Of a stretch of DNA of 8,124 bases, positions 1 through 6,363 are shown piece after piece. The notes below the pieces were generated by a model that saw only the letters and a list, made by a program, of their open reading frames with translations, did no database searches and was not told where the DNA came from. The position numbers and the translations under genes are program-made. Every line of letters starts with the position of its first letter. Positions within the stretch are counted from its first letter, which is position 1. Source of the DNA: WTAW01 sp964406575 (GTDB lineage Bacteria; Acidobacteriota; Aminicenantia; Aminicenantales; Aminicenantaceae); contig CAYOSH010000075.1 in assembly GCA_964406575.1 (NCBI GenBank), forward strand, positions 1 to 8,124, given 5' to 3'.

Positions 1-25
1 GCGAAGCTTGCATTGGATTAATTAT

Positions 26-47
26 GCCCCGTACGTAAGTGCGGGGT
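26..47 (+). repeat. GNRA-tetraloop hairpin, REP-like
   Basis: CCCCGTAC (27-34) pairs with GTGCGGGG (39-46), giving an 8-bp stem with one G-U pair around the loop GTAA, a GNRA tetraloop on the plus-strand RNA. A flanking G26-T47 wobble can extend it. The trailing TTGTTAACT is only weakly T-rich, so it is a poor intrinsic terminator. The hairpin at 8092-8113 has the same architecture and differs by compensated substitutions, which favours a dispersed REP-like repeat. A terminator for a gene ending at 21 in frame 1 is the alternative. Confidence 0.5.
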
Positions 48-350
48 TGTTAACTAGGGGGAATATGGGCTTAATGTTAATGTTTCCTCATAGCTTCAAG
101 TCTTCAGGAATCAAGAATTGGATTAGGGCTGAAGATTTTTTTATTTTTGGACAAGCCCATTGAGCGATCCTTATTTTCGTGATTCAGTAACTGCTGGATT
201 AAATTAGACAGTCAGAGTTCACTTCATCCTGCTCCACGGAAATAGGGGGCTTTCCCTGCCCACTTCTATACAAATTAGAGGTCGGCTCAATCAATAAATT
301 ATGCTATCCCGTAGATCCGAAACTATTGTGCCGTACTCCCTGAAAGCCTC
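48..350. other. Region without a recognisable gene
   Basis: I see no coding region, tRNA or clear promoter here. The stretch is AT-rich, with a T-rich tract near 136-148 flanked by a GGGCT/AGCCC inverted repeat with a loop too long to be a convincing hairpin. A frame open from the window edge (2-163, no start in view) covers its left part, but I recognise nothing in that translation. No terminator is evident downstream of the minus-strand gene that ends at 351. Confidence 0.4.
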
Positions 351-599
351 TTAAGCCCAATCATCGAATGCTTGCCGGAGTCTCTTTTTCTCTTTTTTGG
401 AGCGGTTCTTGTACTCGAATTCATCAAAATCGTCTTCCAACAGGTTTTCCAATCGTGAGATCTCTCTCTGCCAAATACCGATCTCCCGTTCAAGATGCTG
501 AATTTTATCCGCGTCTTTTGTCCTTTCGAGCCTTTCTTCGTTATGTTCGATCTGGTCTCGGAGTGTCTTGATTTTTTCGGTGATTTTTTTTGGGTTCAT
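351..599 (-). CDS. Small charged coiled-coil protein, function unknown
   Basis: This is an 82-residue protein of no family I recognise. It is extremely rich in Glu, Lys, Arg and Asp, and residues 4-55 read as one long amphipathic helix with heptad-like spacing of Ile/Leu, so a coiled-coil dimer is the likely fold. An acidic patch (DDFDEFE, about 56-62) and a basic stretch (KNRSKKEKKRLR, about 64-75) follow. It has no signal peptide, membrane segment or cysteine, so it is probably cytoplasmic. The ATG at 599 is preceded by AGGG (610-607) at 7-nt spacing, which supports translation. It lies 131 nt downstream of speB on the same strand, with a palindrome between them, and may be transcribed separately. 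A function in polyamine metabolism is not indicated. Confidence 0.65.
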   Translation of the reverse strand: MNPKKITEKIKTLRDQIEHNEERLERTKDADKIQHLEREIGIWQREISRLENLLEDDFDEFEYKNRSKKEKKRLRQAFDDWA

Positions 600-659
600 C
601 GTTTTTCCCTCATATTCTCCAAATTATTGAGTCTTATAAACCCGTATGTGGTCCGGATA

Positions 660-690
660 TTGATAGAATCTCAAGTGCGGAGATTATCAA
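660..690. repeat. 31-bp imperfect palindrome upstream of the coiled-coil gene
   Basis: TTGATA-GA-ATCTC (660-672) is the reverse complement of GAGATTATCAA (680-690) apart from a 2-nt bulge, with a 7-nt centre. No T-run follows the hairpin on either strand, so it is not a standard terminator. Read on the minus strand, its outer arms give TTGATA and TATCAA separated by 19 nt, which could act as a poor -35/-10 pair for the gene starting at 599. An operator or a hairpin separating it from speB are equally possible. Confidence 0.35.
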
Positions 691-730
691 AAAGGCCGGA
701 TTCAGGCGGGGGATTAGGATGAATAACGGT

Positions 731-1663
731 TCAACCAAAGATCTCAAAAAAACCTCCTCTTGGATGATGAGGCCATTTTTCATTTCTTTTTTTTAGGGCT
801 GATTCCAGTTTGAAACCCAGCATTTTATAGATAAGTTTTGCTACGGCAAAGGGGGAATTCCTGTCTCCTTCCTGGTAGGCGAGCTCGACGATGTCAAATC
901 CGGAGACATCCTTTACAGAAAAAATTTTCTCCAGTAACAGGATGGCTTCGTCCCAGAGGAAGCCCCCGGGTTCTGGAGTCCCGGTGCTGGATATCACGCT
1001 CCAGTCGAATACATCCACATCTACAGTCAAAAATACAGGGTCTGGAATCAGGGAGAGTACGGCATCCATGTCGAATTGGCCATGCTTGATCTCCCACATG
1101 GTGGCCATCGGAATCTTCTCCTTTTTGACGATAGCGGCTTCCTCGCCTGAAATGCTCCGTATGCCGATGTGAAGTGTGTGTTCTGTCATTTCTCGGATCC
1201 GCGCCATCACACACGCATGGCTCAGAGGATTTTCCTCATAAGTGTCTCTCAAGTCTGCGTGAGCGTCCAACTGGATGACCGAACGGGCACCAACGGTTTC
1301 GGACAAGGCCTGGAAGTACCCGGGTGAGATGGAGTGGTCGCCTCCAATGACAACAACGAATTTTCTTGCCTCCAGTAAAGAACGGGTCGTTCTGTACATC
1401 GTCGCTACAACCTGCTCTGGATCCTGGGGAATGTCTGGCTGCGTTGCCGTCGCTATACCCATTTTATAGATCTCGGCCTCCAACACTTCATCATACAGCT
1501 CCAATTGTTCGGACGCCTCCAAAACAGCGTCGGGTGCTCGAACCGCACCCTTCCCGTAAGTCACTCCTCCCTCGTAGGGAAAGGGGAGGATCACAACTGC
1601 TGCGCTATCCATAGACGCGTATTCCGGCTCTAGGTCAAGAAAGGACTTGGGATTGGGTTTCAT
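731..1663 (-). CDS. speB: Agmatinase (arginase/ureohydrolase family)
   Basis: The predicted reaction is hydrolysis of agmatine to putrescine and urea in the cytoplasm using a binuclear Mn centre. The 310-residue length is normal for the family. All metal-binding motifs are visible: GGDHS (107-111, His110), DAHADLRD (133-140, Asp133, His135, Asp137) and DVDVFD (215-220, Asp215 and Asp217). The GTPEPGG loop (228-234), SHACVMAR (148-155) and DIVEL (257-261) also fit. The family's usual DP after the second Asp motif is DW here (220-221), a minor departure. The start codon overlaps the stop of the upstream DHS-like gene in ATGA, and no strong SD is seen, so translational coupling is likely. Together with pdaD it completes arginine to putrescine. 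Agmatinase is much more likely than arginase or guanidinobutyrase because of the adjacent arginine decarboxylase, but motifs alone do not fix the substrate. Confidence 0.92.
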   Translation of the reverse strand: MKPNPKSFLDLEPEYASMDSAAVVILPFPYEGGVTYGKGAVRAPDAVLEASEQLELYDEVLEAEIYKMGIATATQPDIPQDPEQVVATMYRTTRSLLEARKFVVVIGGDHSISPGYFQALSETVGARSVIQLDAHADLRDTYEENPLSHACVMARIREMTEHTLHIGIRSISGEEAAIVKKEKIPMATMWEIKHGQFDMDAVLSLIPDPVFLTVDVDVFDWSVISSTGTPEPGGFLWDEAILLLEKIFSVKDVSGFDIVELAYQEGDRNSPFAVAKLIYKMLGFKLESALKKRNEKWPHHPRGGFFEIFG

Positions 1664-2727
1664 CGGAGAGCGTTGAGTTTTTCTTTGAACGAGGGCATCT
1701 GAGAGATCAAATTCTTCGGCGTTCGTTTCGCGCAGCGCTCGATGACATATGCGGTGAGAAGCGGAAAGACGATGCTGTACTCGCTCCAGATCTGAACGAG
1801 GTTTTCTTGCCTGGCATGACGGTATTTCTTCCAGCTTACAGCCTCGCTGAATGTGCAGCCCGATAAACTGCCTTCCCGCTCGAGCGCTGTGCCGATCTGG
1901 ATCCCTCTCTCCGCACCTTCGAAGTCGATGGCAAGGATCTGGCTCAGTGTGGGGCCTGTTTGTTGGATGAAATTCTTAGGGCCGCCTCCTCCCAGCTCCA
2001 CAAACCCTGTCGTCTCCGAGGAATACACGATCGCGGCCGAATCGAACACATCCTTGTGTGGAATGAATTGTGGGGTGTACCCCTCCTTCTCCGTGTGCAC
2101 GAGATTCATGGCGATGGAGTGGTTGGAGTGGGAGTCCCAGAACAGAGGAACTCCAAGACGTGCTGCGGTAGCTACAAAACTTAGCTCTGGATGTTTCGCC
2201 TCTTGCGCTGTCCACTTGCCGAGATAATGATTGAATTCCCAACTGGATATGGGGGATTCAGACATGACTTTGTGATTATCCTTAACAAAACGGCGGATGA
2301 TGGCGTCCTGGGCCTCCAGCGTTTCTTCCTCCCTTATGCCGATGTCGTAGATTCGGGTGTCCCCGTGCTCGCGCAGCTCTTCATCATCCATTTGGGGAAT
2401 AATAGCTTTTACCGGCAAACCGAAGGCAAAATGCAGATCATGGTACACCTGGGCTCCTGTCGAACAGATCACGTCGATAAACCCAGCTTCAAGGAGAGAG
2501 ATGATCATCCCTCCCATTCCTCCAGCAACACCTGCGCCCGCAACTCCCAGCCATATTGTATCGTTTTCTTCGATCATGTTTTGGAAAAGCCGGGCAGCCT
2601 TCCAGACATTGCGTGCCTCGAAGGATGTTTTTCCCATGGTCTGAATCAATTCGGGGATAGACATCCCGGCCTGAATGCTCTGGGGTATGAGGTCCGGGAA
2701 TCCGTTAAAAAGGGATTTGTGTCTCAT
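1660..2727 (-). CDS. Deoxyhypusine synthase-like protein
   Basis: This belongs to the deoxyhypusine synthase fold family, NAD-dependent enzymes that move an aminobutyl group through a lysine imine. Visible family motifs, counted from the ATG at 2727, are STGAQVYHDL (89-98), the NAD-site loop GGGGPKNF (246-253) and EAVSWKK (295-301). The second Lys of EAVSWKK (301) aligns with the catalytic lysine of eukaryotic EAVSWGK. Bacteria lack eIF5A, so a small amine acceptor such as putrescine, giving homospermidine, or a spermidine-forming reaction is inferred. Its place between arginine decarboxylase and agmatinase supports this. I chose 2727 (355 aa) because AGAGGA lies just upstream at about 6-nt spacing. 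The alternative ATG at 2763 (367 aa) has no SD and its extra residues mostly translate the purine-rich SD region. It overlaps speB by 4 nt. Confidence 0.88.
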   Translation of the reverse strand: MRHKSLFNGFPDLIPQSIQAGMSIPELIQTMGKTSFEARNVWKAARLFQNMIEENDTIWLGVAGAGVAGGMGGMIISLLEAGFIDVICSTGAQVYHDLHFAFGLPVKAIIPQMDDEELREHGDTRIYDIGIREEETLEAQDAIIRRFVKDNHKVMSESPISSWEFNHYLGKWTAQEAKHPELSFVATAARLGVPLFWDSHSNHSIAMNLVHTEKEGYTPQFIPHKDVFDSAAIVYSSETTGFVELGGGGPKNFIQQTGPTLSQILAIDFEGAERGIQIGTALEREGSLSGCTFSEAVSWKKYRHARQENLVQIWSEYSIVFPLLTAYVIERCAKRTPKNLISQMPSFKEKLNALR

Positions 2728-2772
2728 CTTAGGTCCTCTTCTTCGTTTTTGGAAGGGTGCCATAAAAGGCGA

Positions 2773-3330
2773 TTAATCCAGGAGCATTACGGCACAAGCG
2801 ATGACCGTGGTCCAGAGGCCCTCCTTGTGACCCTCCGCAGATTGGGCGACGCTGCGGGTGACAAACTTTCGATCCTTATCTGTGACGTAAAGTTTTTTCC
2901 GTTCGTCCCAAGCGGTATCCGGGTCCAACTCGATTCCAAGAGTGGATGCCAGCATTGTTGCCGCCAGATCCTCGGAAAAATCTTTCACTTTTCTCATTGT
3001 CTGGCCGTAGGCATGATGTTCGCTGATGTATCCGTACTGTTTTTTATCGTGCGGCTGGGCAAGTCCGATGGCCGCAGAGACGAGGCGATAGGGTTCGTTT
3101 GTGTTCAATCGGGACATGACGAGAAAGGCAATCTGTCCAGCTATCAATGCGTCGAGGCCTTTTGAGGTGGGAATGATTTTACACTCCGGCGGCAAAATAC
3201 TCGAGATGGACACGAGATTATATTTTTCGATTCCCGCATCGCGCAAAGCATGCTCAAAACTCTGCAGCTCGTCTTTGTGGTAGCCGACACCTTTTGTGAA
3301 GAACATCCTTTTCGGCAGCAATGTGTTCAT
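2773..3330 (-). CDS. pdaD: Pyruvoyl-dependent arginine decarboxylase
   Basis: It decarboxylates arginine to agmatine using a pyruvoyl group made by self-cleavage of the proenzyme, not PLP. The 185-residue length matches the family. The processing site is NLVSISSILPP (38-48). By family precedent, cleavage between Ser43 and Ser44 gives a small beta chain and a pyruvoyl-capped alpha chain. GYISEHHAYG (100-109) contains the conserved Glu104 expected to act in catalysis. The protein is cytoplasmic, with trimer or hexamer assembly known for the family. It is the first gene of the operon: a promoter lies about 110 nt upstream, AGAGGGG (3340-3334) lies just before the ATG, and an in-frame TGA 12 nt upstream rules out a longer protein. 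The DHS-like start chosen at 2727 is 45 nt downstream. Histidine decarboxylases share the chemistry, but the neighbouring agmatinase argues for arginine. Confidence 0.93.
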   Translation of the reverse strand: MNTLLPKRMFFTKGVGYHKDELQSFEHALRDAGIEKYNLVSISSILPPECKIIPTSKGLDALIAGQIAFLVMSRLNTNEPYRLVSAAIGLAQPHDKKQYGYISEHHAYGQTMRKVKDFSEDLAATMLASTLGIELDPDTAWDERKKLYVTDKDRKFVTRSVAQSAEGHKEGLWTTVIACAVMLLD

Positions 3331-3376
3331 GTTCCCCTCTCATGATTGGAATTATAACCGAGATAGGAAAATGTCT

Positions 3377-3390
3377 CCTTCTGAAGAAGG
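3377..3390 (-). promoter_or_regulatory. Small hairpin in the pdaD leader
   Basis: On the transcribed strand CCTTC and GAAGG form a 5-bp stem around TTCA within the roughly 100-nt leader expected from the promoter at 3467-3439. The surrounding leader is purine-rich. A regulatory role in polyamine control is conceivable, but nothing beyond the inverted repeat supports it. Confidence 0.2.
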
Positions 3391-3438
3391 TTGTCTCTCT
3401 TTCTCCTCTATTTCACTTGAAGATGTAAATGAGAAAGA

Positions 3439-3467
3439 TTTATAGCACACAAATCCTTTTTTGACAA
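3439..3467 (-). promoter_or_regulatory. Sigma70-like promoter of the polyamine operon
   Basis: Reading the minus strand, TTGTCA (3467-3462) and TATAAA (3444-3439) each match the consensus at 5 of 6 positions and are 17 nt apart. Initiation near 3432 would give a leader of about 100 nt before pdaD. A second TATAAT (3356-3351) lies closer to the gene but lacks a recognisable -35. Confidence 0.6.
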
Positions 3468-3469
3468 TC

Positions 3470-3487
3470 AAAAAATCTAGAAGATCT
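3470..3487 (-). terminator. Weak terminator-like hairpin after the acylase gene
   Basis: On the minus strand AGATCT, loop TCT and AGATTT can form a short AT-rich stem with one G-T pair, running into a T tract (to 3470). It lies just past the stop of the acylase gene and immediately upstream of the operon promoter. The stem is weak, so termination may be inefficient. Confidence 0.25.
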
Positions 3488-3503
3488 AAGCAGGGCATGG
3501 AGA

Positions 3504-4599
3504 TCACTTTATCTTCTGGCAGATGATGGATTCCGGATATTTGGCGAGCTGGTCAAGAACTGCATCCGGTGTGTCTCTGAGAAATTCTGTTCCTCTGAAA
3601 GATTCGCCAATCAGCTCTCTGTTTATCTGTGTGCTGTATTCGATAAAATAGCTCCCGAGATTTCCTGATCTATCCGTGTGCATATCGATGACCTTTGAGG
3701 GGATCTGGCAGGCAAAATCAAAATCTGAGAATAAGAATTTCTTGAAGGCGGGAGTGCTTTTTGTTTTGTAGTGGACGGTCATGTGTGTGACATCATAGAC
3801 GATGCTCCACTGTGTCATCTCTTCACTGTGAACGCTTTCTAAGATAGAGAAGGCATAATCGACAATATCCATTTCTTGAGATTTCTCATAAGAACGGGGC
3901 CTATCGGCCGCCCTTGCAAAACGGTCCAGGGAATGCCCGGAGGTGCCGATTTCCTTGTCCCCCCCCGAACCCTTTGTGGCCCTTCAGGTACTCCATCGAT
4001 TCTGTATACGTGGAGTTGGTGAGTGCCTTTACGGGCAATGTGCTGCCCGAATGATAGACCATTTTTCCGTCCAGAAATTCGATCGTCGCCGCCTCTCCTG
4101 TTTTATCAGAAAGCAGAAAATGGATGGGCTGACTGTTAGGGGAAATCCTGATGGATGCGTCGCTTCTTATCACATCTCGGACACTCGAGGCTGTGTCCAG
4201 TTGATACTGCACCCACTGCAGCTCATCCAGTGTCGGACGTGCATCCGGTTCGGGGAATTCTATCTGCTGGAGCCACATCACCTCAAGGACAAGTCCGGTT
4301 TCGTTCATTCCTCCCATGGGGTATTCCTTACCGTACTGGTTGAAGGTGATACTTCCGTATTTCGACACCCACTGGGCAGGCTCCGACGTGGTATCGGAGA
4401 AACGAATTGCTTTTTTGGCCAGGTTCCTTTTATTGACCATCACGTAGCCAGCGCCGACGTCCCAGTCGTAGTTCCGCCCAAAAACCAAATTTTTTCCGCT
4501 TTTCAAGACAAATGTTGAACAGGCCTCGAGCGCCGGACCGCATTGGAGGAACGACAACAATAAGAGGATGATGAGAAAACGCATGCCGATCTTTTTCAT
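3504..4599 (-). pseudogene. Exported choloylglycine hydrolase/penicillin V acylase-family Ntn hydrolase, frameshifted
   Basis: The N-terminal part (4599-3901) has a signal peptide (about 1-26) ending ALEA. Cleavage there would expose Cys27 of CSTFVL as the Ntn nucleophile. GRNYDWD (41-47), PMGGMNETGL (94-103) and LTN (193-195) match conserved family positions. After Phe211 the frame enters eight Gs (3966-3959) and runs out at a stop at 3901 with about 19 unrelated residues. Reading seven Gs joins it to DKEIGTSGHSLDRFARAAD and on, without a stop, to the segment with TQWSIVYD that ends at 3504. The restored protein has 364 residues, normal for the family. The lost part carries the conserved Arg (DRF, about 226), so the truncated form should be inactive. 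SD GAGAGG (4611-4606) precedes the ATG by 6 nt. The substrate (penicillin V, bile salt, N-acyl amide) is unknown. True decay, reversible slippage and sequencing error are all possible. Confidence 0.85.
3959..3966 (-). repeat. Eight-G homopolymer at the frameshift
   Basis: Eight consecutive Gs on the coding strand (Cs on plus) fall exactly where the two acylase reading frames meet. Seven or ten Gs would give one continuous frame and eight gives premature termination. Such tracts are prone to replication slippage and to base-calling errors. Confidence 0.9.
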
Positions 4600-4647
4600 G
4601 CCGGGCCTCTCAATTTTTCAATTATTGATGTGTTCATTTTACCGCTC

Positions 4648-4676
4648 ATAGTACTTCACCAAAGATTAAATTTCAA
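4648..4676 (-). promoter_or_regulatory. Sigma70-like promoter of the acylase gene
   Basis: On the minus strand TTGAAA (4676-4671) and TACTAT (4653-4648) are separated by 17 nt. Initiation near 4641 would leave a leader of about 42 nt that contains the GAGAGG ribosome site. This suggests the split gene is still transcribed. Confidence 0.5.
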
Positions 4677-4689
4677 TTTCTTCCGGTTT

Positions 4690-4703
4690 TTCAGTAAACT
4701 GAA
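4690..4703. repeat. 14-bp palindrome upstream of the ankyrin-MBL gene
   Basis: TTCAGT-AA-ACTGAA is a perfect 6-bp inverted repeat with a 2-nt centre, ending 25 nt before the ATG at 4729 in the divergent intergenic region. Its size and position suit an operator for a dimeric regulator. I see no convincing plus-strand -35/-10 pair, so the ankyrin-MBL promoter is not assigned. Confidence 0.3.
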
Positions 4704-4728
4704 GAAAATTAAGATGTGAGAAGAGACA

Positions 4729-6333
4729 ATGAGTAAAAAATATGTCTGCGTGATGTTTGTGTTGATTCTTTTTGTGATTCCTCTAATGGCGCAAGATATT
4801 TACAAAGCGGCGGAGAAAGGAGATGTGGCAAGGATCGAAGAACTGCTGGACAGGAATCCTGATTTGTTGAATGCAAAGGACTCCCAGGAGAATACGGCCT
4901 TGCATTACGCAGCTTTTGCCGGCCGGAAAGAGGCAGTGGTATTTTTGGTCACGAAGGGTGCGCAGCTTGATATTCTCAACAACTACAAGTACACGCCTTT
5001 GCATTACGCCATTTATGGGAGGCACTTAGAGGTTTCCAAGATTTTAGTCCGAAATGGAGCCGGCATAGACATCCCAAATGTTTGGGGATTGACGCCCCTT
5101 CACACGTGTGCAGGACGGAATTTCCTCAAAGAGGCAGAATTTTTGCTGAAGAATAAAGCTGGGATCAATGCGCAGAATGAGCTCGGGGAAACTCCGCTTT
5201 TTGCGGCTGTCAAGTCCGGACACAGGGATATGATTTTGCTCCTCATCAAAAACGGAGCGGATGTCAATGCCAGAGACAGTGTGGGCCGGACGCCTGTGTT
5301 TGCGGCCGCAGAAACGAATTCTGCCGATATTCTAGGATTATTGATAGATCAGGGAGCGAAGACAGATGTTGCGGATCGATTTAGGATGACACCCCTTCAT
5401 CGGGCTGCCATAGCCGGATACCGGAGGATTACACAGATCCTTGTCCGCTCTGGGGCAGATATCAACTCCAGAAACGCCGTTGGAAAAACGCCGTACTCTT
5501 ATGCGGCCATGTATGGACACAACACGCTCACAGAGTGGCTGATGTCCATGGGAGCCCAACCGGATGTGATGGCCGGGGATCGAGGCTATTTTTTCTTTTC
5601 TGAGCTGCACCTCAAGGTAGGAGAAGCTGTCGTCTGGTATTTGGGACACAGTGGATGGGCGCTGAAGACCATGAATCACTTCCTCATCTTCGACTATTAT
5701 GAGAAGACGGACCGCCCGGATGATCCGAGGCTTGTCAATGGCCGGATCAATCCCACAGAGATCTATGATCAAAATGTCTATGTGTTTGTCTCCCACAGAC
5801 ATGCAGACCATTTTGACAAGACGATCCTGGAGTGGGCAGATTCGATTCCCTACATCAAGTATATATTCGGTTGGGAGGCTCTGGACGATCCGGATCATCA
5901 TTACATGGGACCCAAGAAAAAACTGAAGCTCGATGGAATGGAGATCGAATGTGTTCAGTCTCCGGAGGCCGGAGAGATCGAAGGGAATTTTCTGGTCAAG
6001 GTTGATGGCCTCGTCATCTATCATTCCGGGGACTACAGCAGGGGTCATGATGTTTTTAAAAAAGATATGCAGGATTTAGCAGAATCTGCCAGGAACATCG
6101 ACCTCTTTTTTATGCTGGCGGGGAATTCCATGGATAATGAAGAGGCCCTTTACGCTCTGCAAACCGTCAAGCCCAAGTACATGTTCCCCATGCATGGAGG
6201 GGGGAATGAGCACGTGTACAAGGAATTTGCTGATTATGTGCGCGGGAAAAAGTTGAAGGCCCAGGTCATCTGTGCGGAAAACAGAGGCGACAGGTTCAAG
6301 TATAGCGAGGGCCGAATCAAACGGATGGAGTAG
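4729..6333 (+). CDS. Secreted ankyrin-repeat/metallo-beta-lactamase-fold fusion protein
   Basis: The 534-residue protein starts with a signal peptide (1-21, likely cleaved after LMA), so it acts outside the cytoplasm. About eight ankyrin repeats follow (roughly 24-280), with TPLH-type starts at 56, 89, 122, 155, 188, 221 and 254 and a degenerate first copy. The C-terminal domain (about 289-530) is a UlaG-like MBL fold. It has LGHSGW (305-310), the metal motif HRHADH (356-361), YHSGDY (431-436) and MHGGG (488-492). The zinc-site residues appear complete, so it is probably an active hydrolase, perhaps of a lactone or phosphoester. The substrate cannot be read from sequence. The ankyrin array is presumably a binding module. 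The start is the only sensible ATG before the signal peptide, though the upstream SD is weak. It is probably cotranscribed with the amidohydrolase 30 nt downstream. Confidence 0.88.
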   Translation: MSKKYVCVMFVLILFVIPLMAQDIYKAAEKGDVARIEELLDRNPDLLNAKDSQENTALHYAAFAGRKEAVVFLVTKGAQLDILNNYKYTPLHYAIYGRHLEVSKILVRNGAGIDIPNVWGLTPLHTCAGRNFLKEAEFLLKNKAGINAQNELGETPLFAAVKSGHRDMILLLIKNGADVNARDSVGRTPVFAAAETNSADILGLLIDQGAKTDVADRFRMTPLHRAAIAGYRRITQILVRSGADINSRNAVGKTPYSYAAMYGHNTLTEWLMSMGAQPDVMAGDRGYFFFSELHLKVGEAVVWYLGHSGWALKTMNHFLIFDYYEKTDRPDDPRLVNGRINPTEIYDQNVYVFVSHRHADHFDKTILEWADSIPYIKYIFGWEALDDPDHHYMGPKKKLKLDGMEIECVQSPEAGEIEGNFLVKVDGLVIYHSGDYSRGHDVFKKDMQDLAESARNIDLFFMLAGNSMDNEEALYALQTVKPKYMFPMHGGGNEHVYKEFADYVRGKKLKAQVICAENRGDRFKYSEGRIKRME

Positions 6334-6350
6334 TGACTTTTTTGAATTTT

Positions 6351-6357
6351 GAGGAGG
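6351..6357 (+). promoter_or_regulatory. Strong ribosome binding site deciding the amidohydrolase start
   Basis: GAGGAGG lies 6 nt before the ATG at 6364. The longer reading from TTG at 6349 would translate through this site, so 6364 is preferred. Confidence 0.85.
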
Positions 6358-6363
6358 AATCAG

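Noticed and set aside
691..715. Intrinsic terminator after speB
   Set aside because: On the minus strand GCC, a 7-nt loop and GGC followed by CTTTTTG make only a 3-bp stem, too weak to call.
2728..2763. Longer DHS-like start at 2763
   Set aside because: It has no SD, and the residues added are largely the purine-rich SD of the ATG at 2727. It is kept as an alternative.
2191..3165. 324-codon plus-strand open frame
   Set aside because: It is antisense to the DHS-like gene and pdaD, whose motifs are unmistakable. The translation is Cys/His-rich with no recognisable domain, and it spans the junction of two real genes.
3943..4518. 191-codon plus-strand open frame
   Set aside because: It is opposite the acylase N-terminal part, which has a signal peptide, nucleophile and promoter.
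5338..6048. 236-codon minus-strand open frame
   Set aside because: It lies wholly opposite the ankyrin and MBL coding region and shows no motif of its own.
6349..6363. TTG start for the amidohydrolase
   Set aside because: The five extra codons translate the GAGGAGG ribosome site, and the ATG at 6364 has ideal spacing.
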